The notes below the pieces were generated by a model. It worked only from the letters and a program-made list of their open reading frames with translations, was not told the DNA's origin and did no database searches. A stretch of DNA of 64,000 bases from Mycolicibacterium wolinskyi (lineage in GTDB: Bacteria; Actinomycetota; Actinomycetes; Mycobacteriales; Mycobacteriaceae). Location of the stretch: positions 161,560 to 225,559 of the forward strand of contig NZ_LQQA01000034.1 in assembly GCF_002101965.1 (NCBI RefSeq), in the 5' to 3' direction. The position numbers and the translations under genes were made by a program. Below, piece after piece: positions 25,543 through 34,061 of the stretch. Each line of letters opens with the position of its first letter. The first letter of the stretch is position 1.

Positions 25543-27063
25543 ATGCAGATCCGTGAGCACGCCAAGGCCAGCCCGGACAAGCCGGCCATCATCCTGTACC
25601 CGTCGGGAACCGTCGTCACGTTCGGTGAGTTGGAGGCCCGTGCCAACCGGCTGGCCCACTACTTCCGTGAGCACGGGCTGCGGGAGGGTGACGTGGTCGC
25701 GATCCTCATGGAGAACAACGAGCACATCCACGCCGTGATGTGGGCGGCGCGCCGCAGCGGGCTGTACTACGTGCCCATCAACACGCATCTGACACCCGCC
25801 GAGGCGGCATACATCGTCGACAACAGCGGCGCCAAGGCGATCGTCGGCTCGGCCGCGCTCACCGACGTCCTGAGCGGTCTCGAAAGCGACCTGCCGAACG
25901 GGCTGCCCGACATCCTGCTGATCGCCGACGGGGACCTCGACGGCTGGCAGCGTTATCCGCAGGCCGTCGCCGATCAGCCCGATACCCCGATCGACGACGA
26001 GATGGACGGCGATCTGCTGCAGTACTCGTCGGGCACCACGGGCCGGCCCAAGGGCATCAAACGCGAACTGCCGCATGTGCCCCCGTCGGAAACCCCCGGC
26101 ATGATGGCCGCGCTCGTCGGCTTCTGGATGCATCCCGATGCGGTGTATCTGAGCCCGGCGCCGCTGTATCACACCGCGCCGTCGGTGTGGTCGATGCAGG
26201 TGCAGGCCGGCGGCATCACGACCGTGGTGCTGGAGAAGTTCGACGCCGAAGGCGCGCTCGACGCGATCCAGAAGCACGGTGTGACGCACGGCCAGTTCGT
26301 CCCCGTCATGTTCACGCGCATGCTGAAACTGCCGGAATCCGTACGTAATTCGTATGACCTGTCGAGCCTGCAGCGCGTCATGCACGCCGCGGCGCCGTGC
26401 CCGGTGGAGATCAAGAAACAGATGATCGACTGGTGGGGGCCGATCGTCGACGAGTACTACGCGTCCTCGGAAGCCATTGGCGCAACGCTGATCACCGCCG
26501 AAGAGTGGCTGACGCATCCCGGTTCGGTGGGCAAGGCGATGACGAGCGTCGTGCACATCCTCGACGAGGACGGCAACGAGCTGCCGCCGGGCCAGGCCGG
26601 GGAGATCTACTTCGAGGGCGGCCAGGACTTCGAGTACCTCAACGACGCCGAGAAGACGGCATCGTCACGCGACTCGCACGGCTGGAAGACGGTGGGCGAC
26701 ATCGGATACGTCGATGAGGACGGGTACCTCTACCTGACCGACCGGCGCCACCACATGATCATCTCGGGCGGGGTCAACATCTACCCGCAGGAAGCCGAGA
26801 ACATGCTCGTGGTCCACCCGAAGGTGATGGATGCCGCGGTGTTCGGCGTGCCGGACGACGAGATGGGCCAGAGCGTCAAAGGTGTCGTACAGACTGTCGA
26901 CCCCTCCGACGCCACGCCGGAATTCGCCGAGGAACTGCTGAGCTGGCTGCGGGAGCGCCTGTCGCACTACAAGTGTCCGCGATCCATATCGTTCGAGGAG
27001 CAGCTGCCCCGCACCGACACCGGCAAGCTGTACAAGCAGGAGCTGATCAAGAAGTATTCATGA
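25543..27063 (+). CDS. fadD4: Acyl-CoA synthetase, FadD4-like
   Basis: 506 residues, ANL superfamily. The phosphate-binding loop YSSGTTGRPKG is at 161-171, YYASSEAIG and TVGDIGYVDEDGYLYLTDR mark the later motifs, and the C-terminal catalytic Lys region is RTDTGKLYKQEL. Activates a carboxylic acid to its CoA ester using ATP. By order downstream of pckG it corresponds to FadD4 (Rv0214). The unusual insertion KRELPHVPPSETPGMM after the P-loop marks this subfamily. Followed after one base by an enoyl-CoA hydratase, so they likely share a pathway. Confidence 0.92.
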   Translation: MQIREHAKASPDKPAIILYPSGTVVTFGELEARANRLAHYFREHGLREGDVVAILMENNEHIHAVMWAARRSGLYYVPINTHLTPAEAAYIVDNSGAKAIVGSAALTDVLSGLESDLPNGLPDILLIADGDLDGWQRYPQAVADQPDTPIDDEMDGDLLQYSSGTTGRPKGIKRELPHVPPSETPGMMAALVGFWMHPDAVYLSPAPLYHTAPSVWSMQVQAGGITTVVLEKFDAEGALDAIQKHGVTHGQFVPVMFTRMLKLPESVRNSYDLSSLQRVMHAAAPCPVEIKKQMIDWWGPIVDEYYASSEAIGATLITAEEWLTHPGSVGKAMTSVVHILDEDGNELPPGQAGEIYFEGGQDFEYLNDAEKTASSRDSHGWKTVGDIGYVDEDGYLYLTDRRHHMIISGGVNIYPQEAENMLVVHPKVMDAAVFGVPDDEMGQSVKGVVQTVDPSDATPEFAEELLSWLRERLSHYKCPRSISFEEQLPRTDTGKLYKQELIKKYS

Positions 27064-27064
27064 C

Positions 27065-27961
27065 GTGATCGAGCTGCCGGGTGGTATCCGCGTCAGTGTC
27101 GAAACTCCGGACGAGGGCGCCACGTTCACGCTCACCGAGTCCGCGGCCGACGATCGCATGACGGTCACCGTGGACTCGGTGGAGCACACGCTCGCCGAAC
27201 TCACCGAGCGATGCGGACGCTGGCCGCAAGCCGCCGCGGTGTGCGACGACGTGTTGCGCAGTATCGACGTCGCCGCACCCGCATTCGGTGGCGTGATCAC
27301 CGAGTCGCTCGCGTACTCGACTCTGCAGTCCGGGCCGGAGTTCGCCCGCTGGCTGGCCGAACGTGGACCGGCGACCGTGCCGGAACTGCCCGATCCGGTG
27401 CAGGCCCGCCGCGACGGCAACACCCTGCACGTGCGGTTCAACCGGCCGCGGCGACACAACGCGTTCTCCACCGACGCGAGGGCCGCGCTGCTCGAGGCGC
27501 TCGAGGTGGCGCGGCTCGATCCGTCCGTCGACGAGGTCGTGCTCGGCGGCAACGGCCGATCCTTCTGCAGCGGAGGCGATCTCGCCGAATTCGGCTCGTT
27601 CGCCGATCCGGCGAGCGCGCACCTCGCCCGCACCCGGCACAGCCCCGCGCTGGTGCTCGACGAACTCACCGCGCGCTTGGGCCGTCGCTGCCGTGCGCAC
27701 GTGCACGGGCAGGTGCTCGGCAGCGGACTGGAGATGGCCGCCTACTGCGGCTGGGTGAGCTGTGACCCCCACGCCACGCTCGGACTGCCCGAACTCGCAC
27801 TGGGCCTGATCCCCGGTGCCGGCGGCACGGTCAGCATCACTCGCCGAATCGGCCGCTGGCGCACGGCCTTTCTCGTGTTGTCCGGCCGTACCATCGACGC
27901 TGCGACCGCACTGGCGTGGGGACTGGTCGACGAGATCGTCAGCGTTGGCGGGCCGGCCTGA
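27065..27961 (+). CDS. Enoyl-CoA hydratase/isomerase family protein with N-terminal extension
   Basis: 298 residues. The crotonase domain occupies about 110-295: FNRPRRHNAFS, the oxyanion segment GRSFCSGGDLAEFG, HGQVLGSGLEMAAYC and LPELALGLIPGAGGT with the catalytic Glu position. The first 105 residues have no crotonase pattern and are acidic. GTG start one base after the fadD4 stop; no separate promoter is seen. Probably hydrates or isomerises the product of FadD4. The end overlaps the convergent SDR by 23 bases. Confidence 0.88.
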   Translation: MIELPGGIRVSVETPDEGATFTLTESAADDRMTVTVDSVEHTLAELTERCGRWPQAAAVCDDVLRSIDVAAPAFGGVITESLAYSTLQSGPEFARWLAERGPATVPELPDPVQARRDGNTLHVRFNRPRRHNAFSTDARAALLEALEVARLDPSVDEVVLGGNGRSFCSGGDLAEFGSFADPASAHLARTRHSPALVLDELTARLGRRCRAHVHGQVLGSGLEMAAYCGWVSCDPHATLGLPELALGLIPGAGGTVSITRRIGRWRTAFLVLSGRTIDAATALAWGLVDEIVSVGGPA

Positions 27962-28649
27962 TGATCATCTCGTTGACGTCGACCTCTGGCGACTCGTTCA
28001 CGGCGTAGGACACCGCACGGGCGATCGCATCGGGCGGGATCGAATCGGCCCGGTACGTGCGCATCGCTTCCGCTGCCGTCGGATCGGTGATGGTATCGGC
28101 GAGTTCGGATTCCACGACACCGGGCGAGATGGTCGTGACACGGATGGCGGGGTCGAGCTCCAACCGCAGCCCCTCGGTGATGGCCCAGGCGGCGTACTTC
28201 GTCGCGCAGTACACCGCGCCGGTCGGCGCCACTTCATGGGCACCGATCGACGCCATGGTGACGAAGTGGCCGTGACCTTGCCGCTGGAAATGCGGTAGCG
28301 CGGCGGCGATGCCGTTGAGCAGGCCGCGGACGTTGACGTCGATCATGGTGTCCCAATCGTCGACCAGCAGTGCGTCGAGTCGCGACAGCGGCATCACACC
28401 GGCGTTGTTGACGATCACGTCGATGCGCCCGTGCTCCGACACCGCCCAGTCGACGAACGACACCACGTCGGCGCGATCGGTGACGTCCAGGCGGCGCACG
28501 GCCAAGTTGTCGCGCGCCAGCGCGGCGAGGCGGTCTTCGCGGCGGGCACCGCCGATGACGTGGTGGCCTTCGGCGGCCAGTCGGGTCGCGATGGCCGCGC
28601 CGATACCGCTGGTGACTCCGGTGACGAGAATGATCTTGGATTCGCTCAT
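27939..28649 (-). CDS. Short-chain dehydrogenase/reductase
   Basis: 236 residues, classical SDR: TGVTSGIG nucleotide loop, NNAG, Ser in MASIG and YCATK active site. The ATG at 28649 gives the usual start just before the first beta strand. Arg following the second strand (GGARREDRL) suggests NADP preference. Divergent from an MmyB-type regulator, a very common pairing in which the regulator controls the SDR. Substrate unknown. Confidence 0.9.
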   Translation of the reverse strand: MSESKIILVTGVTSGIGAAIATRLAAEGHHVIGGARREDRLAALARDNLAVRRLDVTDRADVVSFVDWAVSEHGRIDVIVNNAGVMPLSRLDALLVDDWDTMIDVNVRGLLNGIAAALPHFQRQGHGHFVTMASIGAHEVAPTGAVYCATKYAAWAITEGLRLELDPAIRVTTISPGVVESELADTITDPTAAEAMRTYRADSIPPDAIARAVSYAVNESPEVDVNEMIIRPARQR

Positions 28650-28685
28650 GCCAGCCAGGCTGCCGCGCCGCGCCATCATGAACCA

Positions 28686-28700
28686 GGGTGCAGCGCACCC
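28686..28700. promoter_or_regulatory. Operator-like inverted repeat between SDR and MmyB-type regulator
   Basis: Perfect 6-bp arms GGGTGC and GCACCC with a 3-base spacer in the 86-base divergent region. A -10-like CATAAT at 28722-28727 lies 8 bases before the regulator ATG, suggesting a leaderless regulator mRNA. Binding by the regulator is inferred. Confidence 0.4.
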
Positions 28701-28735
28701 AGGCACGGCAGCCGGGCCGCGCATAATGTGGCGGT

Positions 28736-29554
28736 ATGACCGAGCTCGGGGATTACCTGCGCAGCATGCGCGCGCTGGTCGGGCCGGCCGAGGTCGGCTT
28801 GACGAGCGTGGGGCACCGGCGCGTGCCCGGGCTGCGGCGTGAGGAGGTGGCGCTGCTCGCCGGGGTCAGCGTCGACTACTACGTGCGGCTGGAACAGGGC
28901 CGCGAGCGGTCGCCGTCGGCGCAGGTGCTCGATGCCCTCGCGGCCGCGTTGCGGCTCGACGACGACGGCCGCGGTCACCTGTTCCGGGTGGCCGGGCTGG
29001 CGCCGCGCCCGCGTAGCGTCCGGACGGCCGACCGGGTCGATCCCGCGCTCCTGCGGCTCATGACGGCCTGGCCCGACAATCCGGCGCTGATCTACAACCG
29101 GGCGTTCGACGTGCTGGCCGCGAACCCGCTGGCCGAGGCGCTGTTCGGCGACTTCGGCGCGGACGGGAACCTGATCCTGTTGGTGTTCACCGAGCCGAGG
29201 GCCCGCGATTTCTATGTCGACTGGCACGACATCGCAGCCAATGCGGTGGCCGGATTTCGTCGCAACCATGGCCTGGCGCCACATGATCCGCGCGTCGCGG
29301 CCGTGCTCAACGAACTGCTCGCCCGCAGCACGGAGTTCACCGACCTGTGGGCCAGGCATGAGGTCCGGGGAAAATCCATCGCGGCCAAGACCTTTCGCCA
29401 TCCCGATGTCGGCACGCTGACCTTGGAGATGCAGACGTTCGACGTGCGGTCGGCGCCCGGCCAGGAATTGGTGGTCTACCAGGCCGAGCCGGCCACGACG
29501 AGCGCCGATGCGCTGAAGCTTCTGGGCAGCCTCACCGCCTCGATCGGCATGTGA
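28736..29554 (+). CDS. MmyB-type XRE transcriptional regulator
   Basis: 272 residues. N-terminal XRE helix-turn-helix (about 5-75; VPGLRREEVALLAGVSVDYYVRLEQGR is the subfamily mark) and C-terminal MmyB ligand-binding domain (about 100-265; PALIYNRAFDVLAANPLAEALF and the FRHPDVGTLTL block). Members of this family bind fatty-acid-like ligands and usually control a neighbouring SDR, here the divergent gene at 27939. The downstream hydratase begins 15 bases after its stop, so it could also be co-transcribed. Confidence 0.93.
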   Translation: MTELGDYLRSMRALVGPAEVGLTSVGHRRVPGLRREEVALLAGVSVDYYVRLEQGRERSPSAQVLDALAAALRLDDDGRGHLFRVAGLAPRPRSVRTADRVDPALLRLMTAWPDNPALIYNRAFDVLAANPLAEALFGDFGADGNLILLVFTEPRARDFYVDWHDIAANAVAGFRRNHGLAPHDPRVAAVLNELLARSTEFTDLWARHEVRGKSIAAKTFRHPDVGTLTLEMQTFDVRSAPGQELVVYQAEPATTSADALKLLGSLTASIGM

Positions 29555-29569
29555 ATAGCATGTGAATTC

Positions 29570-30553
29570 GTGACTGCTCATGGCCAGTTTTCCGGGGGTC
29601 CGTACTTCGACGACCTGGAAGTGGGCCAGGTATTCGACACCGCGCCGTCGATGACGCTGACGGCCGGTGCCGCAGCCGCCCACCAGGCGATCATCGGAGA
29701 CCGGCTGCGGTTGGCGCTCGACGCCGAACTGGCCGCCGCGGTCACCGGCGCCTCCGGCCCGCTCGCCCACCCGGCGCTCGTATGCGACGTCGCGATCGGC
29801 CAGAGCACGCTCGTCACGCAGCGGGTGAAAGCCAACCTCTTCTATCGCGGGCTGGCATTCCACCGCTATCCAGTCATCGGTGACACGTTGTTCACGTGCA
29901 CCGAAGTGGTTGGCCTCAAACAGAACTCGAACAAGCCCGGGCGTGCGCCGACCGGCTTGGCCGCGTTGCGCATGACGACCGTCGACCAGGACCAACGACT
30001 CGTGCTGGATTTCTACCGGTGCGCCATGTTGCCGCTGTCCGACGGCGCGGGAGACACCGGCCATACCGACGACCTGACCGCGATCGGTACCGACGCGACC
30101 CCCGACCCGACCGCAGGGTGGGACGCCGACGCCTACCGGGCGAGGGTTCCCGGCCCGCATTTCGACGCGGCATTGGTAGGTAGCGTCTTGCACAGCACCG
30201 CCGACGTGGTCTCGAGCGCACCCGAGCTCGCTCGATTGACACTGAATATCGCTGCCACACACCACGATTGGCGTGCCGGCGGCAAGCGGCTCGTGTACGG
30301 CGGTCACACCATCGGGCTGGCGTTGGCGCAAGCCTGCCGGCTGTTGCCGAACCTGGTCACGGTGCTGGGCTGGGAATCGTGCGATCACACCGGGCCGGTG
30401 CACGAGAACGACACGCTGTTCAGCGAACTGCACGTGGAGTCGGCCGAAGCAGGTGTGCTGCGGCTGCGCTCGCTCGTGTTCGCCGCCGCCGGTCCCGACG
30501 ACGCAGCGGACCGCCAGGTGCTCGACTGGCGGTTCAGTGCGTTGTTGTTCTGA
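29570..30553 (+). CDS. Double-hotdog (R)-hydratase-like protein (Rv0216-like)
   Basis: 327 residues, two hotdog (MaoC-like) domains. The N-terminal domain (about 10-155) begins with YFDDLEVGQVF, and the C-terminal one (about 170-325) carries YGGHTIGLALAQA and the dehydratase-like HENDTLFSEL. Rv0216 has the same double-hotdog fold and length, and the place after the fadD4 region agrees. The reaction is probably hydration/dehydration of a CoA-linked substrate, which remains unknown. GTG start. Leads the run CoA-transferase - amidohydrolase - MFS. Confidence 0.85.
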   Translation: MTAHGQFSGGPYFDDLEVGQVFDTAPSMTLTAGAAAAHQAIIGDRLRLALDAELAAAVTGASGPLAHPALVCDVAIGQSTLVTQRVKANLFYRGLAFHRYPVIGDTLFTCTEVVGLKQNSNKPGRAPTGLAALRMTTVDQDQRLVLDFYRCAMLPLSDGAGDTGHTDDLTAIGTDATPDPTAGWDADAYRARVPGPHFDAALVGSVLHSTADVVSSAPELARLTLNIAATHHDWRAGGKRLVYGGHTIGLALAQACRLLPNLVTVLGWESCDHTGPVHENDTLFSELHVESAEAGVLRLRSLVFAAAGPDDAADRQVLDWRFSALLF

Positions 30554-30562
30554 GAGACACGT

Positions 30563-31657
30563 GTGATGAATTCGGCGGTGCTCGGCCGGGCGCAACAGGT
30601 GGCGGACGCGTTTGCCGCCTCCACCGGTGTCGCCGTCGATGCCGCCGAAATCCTGACCGGACGTGCAGCACTGCTCGGCTTGGCGCCGCGCAGCCGCATC
30701 TCGGCGGGCGGGGCCACACGTCTGCTGAAGACCGGCGACGGCTGGGTCGCGTTGACGTTGTCGCGCCCGGATGACGTCGCCGCGGTACCCGCACTGGTCG
30801 GCGCCGACACGGTGAACAGCGACCCATGGCCGGCCGTCGAACAGTGGGCCGCCCGCCGCGATGCCGCGCAGTTCGCCGAGCGGGCCCGGCTTCTCGGCCT
30901 GCCCGCCGCCGTCCTCGGCGAAACCGCTGCGGCCCCACCACGGATCGCCCGAGTCGGCGATCGGAGTACGGCCCGGCCGCTGACCGGCCTGCTGGTCGCC
31001 GATCTGTCGTCGATGTGGGCCGGGCCGCTGTGCGGCCAACTGCTCATGCGTGCGGGCGCCACCGTGGTGAAGGTCGAAAACCCGGGACGGCCGGACGGCA
31101 CCCGCGCCGGATCCACGGCGTTCTTCGACTGGATGAACCACGGAAAGCTCTCGTACGCAGCGACTTTCGATGACATCGGCCCGCTGCTCAAAACAGCCGA
31201 CGTCGTGATCGAAGCGTCGCGCCCCACCGCGCTCACGCGCCGCGGACTCGGCCCGGAATCGGCGAGTGCCCGCGACGGGCGGGTGTGGCTGCGCATCACC
31301 GGACACGGCGCGGCCGGCGAGCGGGCAGACTGGGTGGCATTCGGCGACGACGCCGCGGTGTCCGGAGGTCTGGTCGAATACCGCGCCGGGGCACCGGCTT
31401 TCACCGGTGACGCGATCGCCGACCCACTCACCGGTCTGCATGCCGCGCACGCCGTCGTGGAGTCCTGCGCACGTGGGGGCGGCGAGCTCATCGAGTTCGC
31501 GATGGCCGCGGTTGCCGCCGAGTACGCGCCGCTTGCCGGCGACGGCGACGCGGTCGGCGTGGTCGCGCCGCCGCTGTCGCCGTCCGGGCCCGCGCTGGGC
31601 GCCGACGACGCCGAAGTGCGGCGGCTGATAGCCGAACGTGAGGCGCAGGCATGCTGA
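30563..31657 (+). CDS. CoA-transferase family III protein with rearranged domain order
   Basis: 364 residues. Residues about 137-340 match the N-terminal half of CaiB/BaiF enzymes (PLTGLLVADLSSMWAGPL, GATVVKVENPGRPDGTR, LLKTADVVIEASRP, DPLTGLHAA with the candidate catalytic Asp). The first 130 residues instead resemble the C-terminal CaiB domain (TRLLKTGDGWVALTLSRPDD, WAARRDAAQFAERARLLGLPAAVLGE). The order is thus swapped, as from a circular permutation or from deletion within a duplicated CoA-transferase. Family III enzymes move CoA between acids. GTG at 30563 or ATG at 30566 starts the gene; it overlaps the next gene by 7 bases. Confidence 0.82.
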   Translation: MMNSAVLGRAQQVADAFAASTGVAVDAAEILTGRAALLGLAPRSRISAGGATRLLKTGDGWVALTLSRPDDVAAVPALVGADTVNSDPWPAVEQWAARRDAAQFAERARLLGLPAAVLGETAAAPPRIARVGDRSTARPLTGLLVADLSSMWAGPLCGQLLMRAGATVVKVENPGRPDGTRAGSTAFFDWMNHGKLSYAATFDDIGPLLKTADVVIEASRPTALTRRGLGPESASARDGRVWLRITGHGAAGERADWVAFGDDAAVSGGLVEYRAGAPAFTGDAIADPLTGLHAAHAVVESCARGGGELIEFAMAAVAAEYAPLAGDGDAVGVVAPPLSPSGPALGADDAEVRRLIAEREAQAC

Positions 31658-32916
31658 TTCGGCGTGCGAGCCTGATCGACGGGGCAGTGGTCGACATCCG
31701 GGTCGGTGAGCGGATCGAAGAGGTCGCGGCGTCGTTGCCGGAGAGCGAACCGGTGCTCGACGCGGCCTTCGGCACCGTCATCCCTGGCCTGCACGACCAT
31801 CACCTGCACGTGTACTCGGCCGCCGCCGAACAGGATTCGATCCGGGTCGGGCCGAACTATGTGCGGGATGCCGCACAGCTGCGGCGCGCGCTGACGAGCG
31901 CACAGCCGGGCGGTGACGGTTGGATCAGGGCGGTCGGCTATCACGAAGTGGTGGCCGGACCGCTGGACCGGCATCGGCTCGACGAGCTCACGTCGACCGT
32001 GCCGGTGCGGGTACAGCATCGCAGCGGCGTCCTGTGGATCCTCAACTCGGCCGGGCTGGAGGCCGTCGGGCGCCCCGATCATCCTGACGGCAGATTGCGC
32101 AGCGCCGATCCGACCTGGGCTGAGCCGTTGCAACGCAGACAAATTCAGGTGGGGCAGTTCAGCGAGCGCCTGGCCCGCTACGGCGTCACCGGTGTCACCG
32201 ACGCCACGCCCGACCTCGACGCCCTGCCGACCGGCCTACGTCAACGGGTGCACCGGCTCGCACCGGGCAAACGCATACTGCACGACGACGATCTCGACCT
32301 GGACGCCCTGACCGCGTGGATCGGCCGCCGCCACGACGACGGCAACCCCGTCGCGATCCATTGCGTCACCGCGGCCCAACTCATCGTGACGATCGCGGCG
32401 CTGCGCGTCGCCGGAATCCACCCCGCCGACCGCATCGAACATGCGGCGATGGTTCCCGACGACTGCATCGCCGACCTCGTCGACCTCGGGGTGACCGTGG
32501 TGACGCAGCCGAACTTCGTCGCCGAACGCGGCGACCAATATCGCACCGACGTCGCTGAAACCGAACAGGATCAACTGTGGCGCCTGGCGACGTTGTCGGC
32601 CGCAGGCATCCCCGTCGCGTTGTCCACCGATGCCCCGTTCGGTGACGCGGACCCGTGGGCGGCGATGCGCGCCGCGGTGCATCGCCGAACGCCGCGGGGC
32701 GTGGTGCTGAATCCGGCCGAACGCGTGTCGGCGCGCACGGCCCTTGAGATGTTCTGCGGTGCGGCCGAACGTCCGGCAGTCCCGCGGACGATCGCGCCGG
32801 GCCAGCCCGGCGATCTGTGCGTGCTGTCGGCGGGGCCGGCGCAGGTGCTCGACCAATTGGACGCGGATTTGGTAGCGGCCACCATCGTCGGCGGTGTCGT
32901 GGTGTTCGCCCGGTGA
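31651..32916 (+). CDS. Amidohydrolase family protein (YtcJ-like)
   Basis: 421 residues, amidohydrolase_3 type TIM barrel. Metal site pieces: PGLHDHHLH near residue 52, AIHCVTA, RIEHAAMV and the late STDAPFGDADPW. A small beta domain is formed by both ends (N-terminal RRASLIDGAVVDIRVG and C-terminal IVGGVVVFAR). It hydrolyses an amide or related bond; substrate unknown. Coupled by overlap to the CoA-transferase before and the MFS gene after (GTGA), so the three are one operon. Confidence 0.9.
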   Translation: MLIRRASLIDGAVVDIRVGERIEEVAASLPESEPVLDAAFGTVIPGLHDHHLHVYSAAAEQDSIRVGPNYVRDAAQLRRALTSAQPGGDGWIRAVGYHEVVAGPLDRHRLDELTSTVPVRVQHRSGVLWILNSAGLEAVGRPDHPDGRLRSADPTWAEPLQRRQIQVGQFSERLARYGVTGVTDATPDLDALPTGLRQRVHRLAPGKRILHDDDLDLDALTAWIGRRHDDGNPVAIHCVTAAQLIVTIAALRVAGIHPADRIEHAAMVPDDCIADLVDLGVTVVTQPNFVAERGDQYRTDVAETEQDQLWRLATLSAAGIPVALSTDAPFGDADPWAAMRAAVHRRTPRGVVLNPAERVSARTALEMFCGAAERPAVPRTIAPGQPGDLCVLSAGPAQVLDQLDADLVAATIVGGVVVFAR

Positions 32917-34034
32917 ACGTATGGCGCACGCCGGGCATGCCGGCCCTGTTGGCATCGGCCGCACTCGGATTCACCGGGTTCGCATTGCTGTTGCCGGTCG
33001 CGCCGATGTGGGCTGTGCACATCGGCGCCGACAATCTCGGGGCCGGCCTGGTCAACAGCGTGCTGATGGGATGCACGGTGCTGGCGCAGCTGCTGGTCGG
33101 ACGGCTGCTCAAGCGTGTCGGCGCGCCGGTGACCCTGGCGATCGGACTGGTGTTGTTGGGCGCGCCTGCACTGGCGCACATGGCCGCGGGCTCGTTGTGG
33201 GCGGTGCTGCTGCTCGCGGCGCTGCGAGGTTTCGGTTTCGGGATTCTCACGGTGACCGGTGTCGACGGCATCGCCGGTCTGGTACCGCAGGAGTATCGGG
33301 GCCGCGCGGTCGGGGCATACGGATTGGCCCTCGCCGCACCGCAATTCGTCCTCACCCCGGCCGGGCCGTGGCTGGCCGAGCACGTCGGTTTCGAGCTGGT
33401 GTTCGTGCTCGCCGCCGCCCCGCTGCTGGCGGTGCCGCTGGCACTGGCGTTCACCCGCTCGGTGCCGACGCCGCCGCGCACCACCGAGGACCGAATCTCG
33501 GTGAGCCGTGGCCTGGTGGGGTCCATCGCGGCGCTCGTCGTGATCACCGCGTCGGGTGGCGCGATCCTCACCTTCGCACCGCAATTCGGCAGTGCGGAGG
33601 TGGCATTCGGTGCACTGCTGGGTCTGACCGGTGCGGCGGCGTTGACGCGGTGGCTGGTCGGCGGTGTGGCCGACCGATTCGGCCCGGCAAAGTTCATCGA
33701 TCCGATGCTGTATGTGGGTGCGATCGGCCTGGTTACGGTCGCGTTCGGGATCGGCGCTCACGGCTTGCTCGTCGTCGCGGGCGCGGTGCTGGTCGGCGTG
33801 GCCTACGGGTCGTTGCAGAACGTCACGCTGGTCCAGGCGTTCGCGGCGTCCGGCGAACACGCCCGCCGCGCCGTCAGTGTGGCCTGGAATGTCGGGTTCG
33901 ATGCGGGCACGGGCCTTGGCGCGCTGGCCGTCGGTGCATTGGCCACGTCGAATTCGTTTCCGTCGGCGTTCGCGGCGATGGCCATCGGATGCGTCGTGGT
34001 CGGGGCCTGCTGGACCGTCGGGCGCCGATTGTAA
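32913..34034 (+). CDS. MFS transporter
   Basis: 373 residues, twelve hydrophobic helices. The GTG at 32913 overlaps the amidohydrolase stop and begins just before helix 1. The MFS loop 2-3 region (LVGRLLKRVGAPV) and loop 8-9 region (VGGVADRFGPAKF) carry the expected charged motifs. Linked by operon structure to amidohydrolase and CoA-transferase, so it probably moves the same compound or its product; direction unknown. Confidence 0.9.
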   Translation: MNVWRTPGMPALLASAALGFTGFALLLPVAPMWAVHIGADNLGAGLVNSVLMGCTVLAQLLVGRLLKRVGAPVTLAIGLVLLGAPALAHMAAGSLWAVLLLAALRGFGFGILTVTGVDGIAGLVPQEYRGRAVGAYGLALAAPQFVLTPAGPWLAEHVGFELVFVLAAAPLLAVPLALAFTRSVPTPPRTTEDRISVSRGLVGSIAALVVITASGGAILTFAPQFGSAEVAFGALLGLTGAAALTRWLVGGVADRFGPAKFIDPMLYVGAIGLVTVAFGIGAHGLLVVAGAVLVGVAYGSLQNVTLVQAFAASGEHARRAVSVAWNVGFDAGTGLGALAVGALATSNSFPSAFAAMAIGCVVVGACWTVGRRL

Positions 34035-34061
34035 GTGCCCAGCGACGGGTAAACCGTCTGG

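Noticed and set aside
28676..31450. Leftward open frame of over 900 codons across the regulator, hydratase and CoA-transferase genes
   Set aside because: Spans three well-supported rightward genes and has a Gly/Arg/His-rich random composition.
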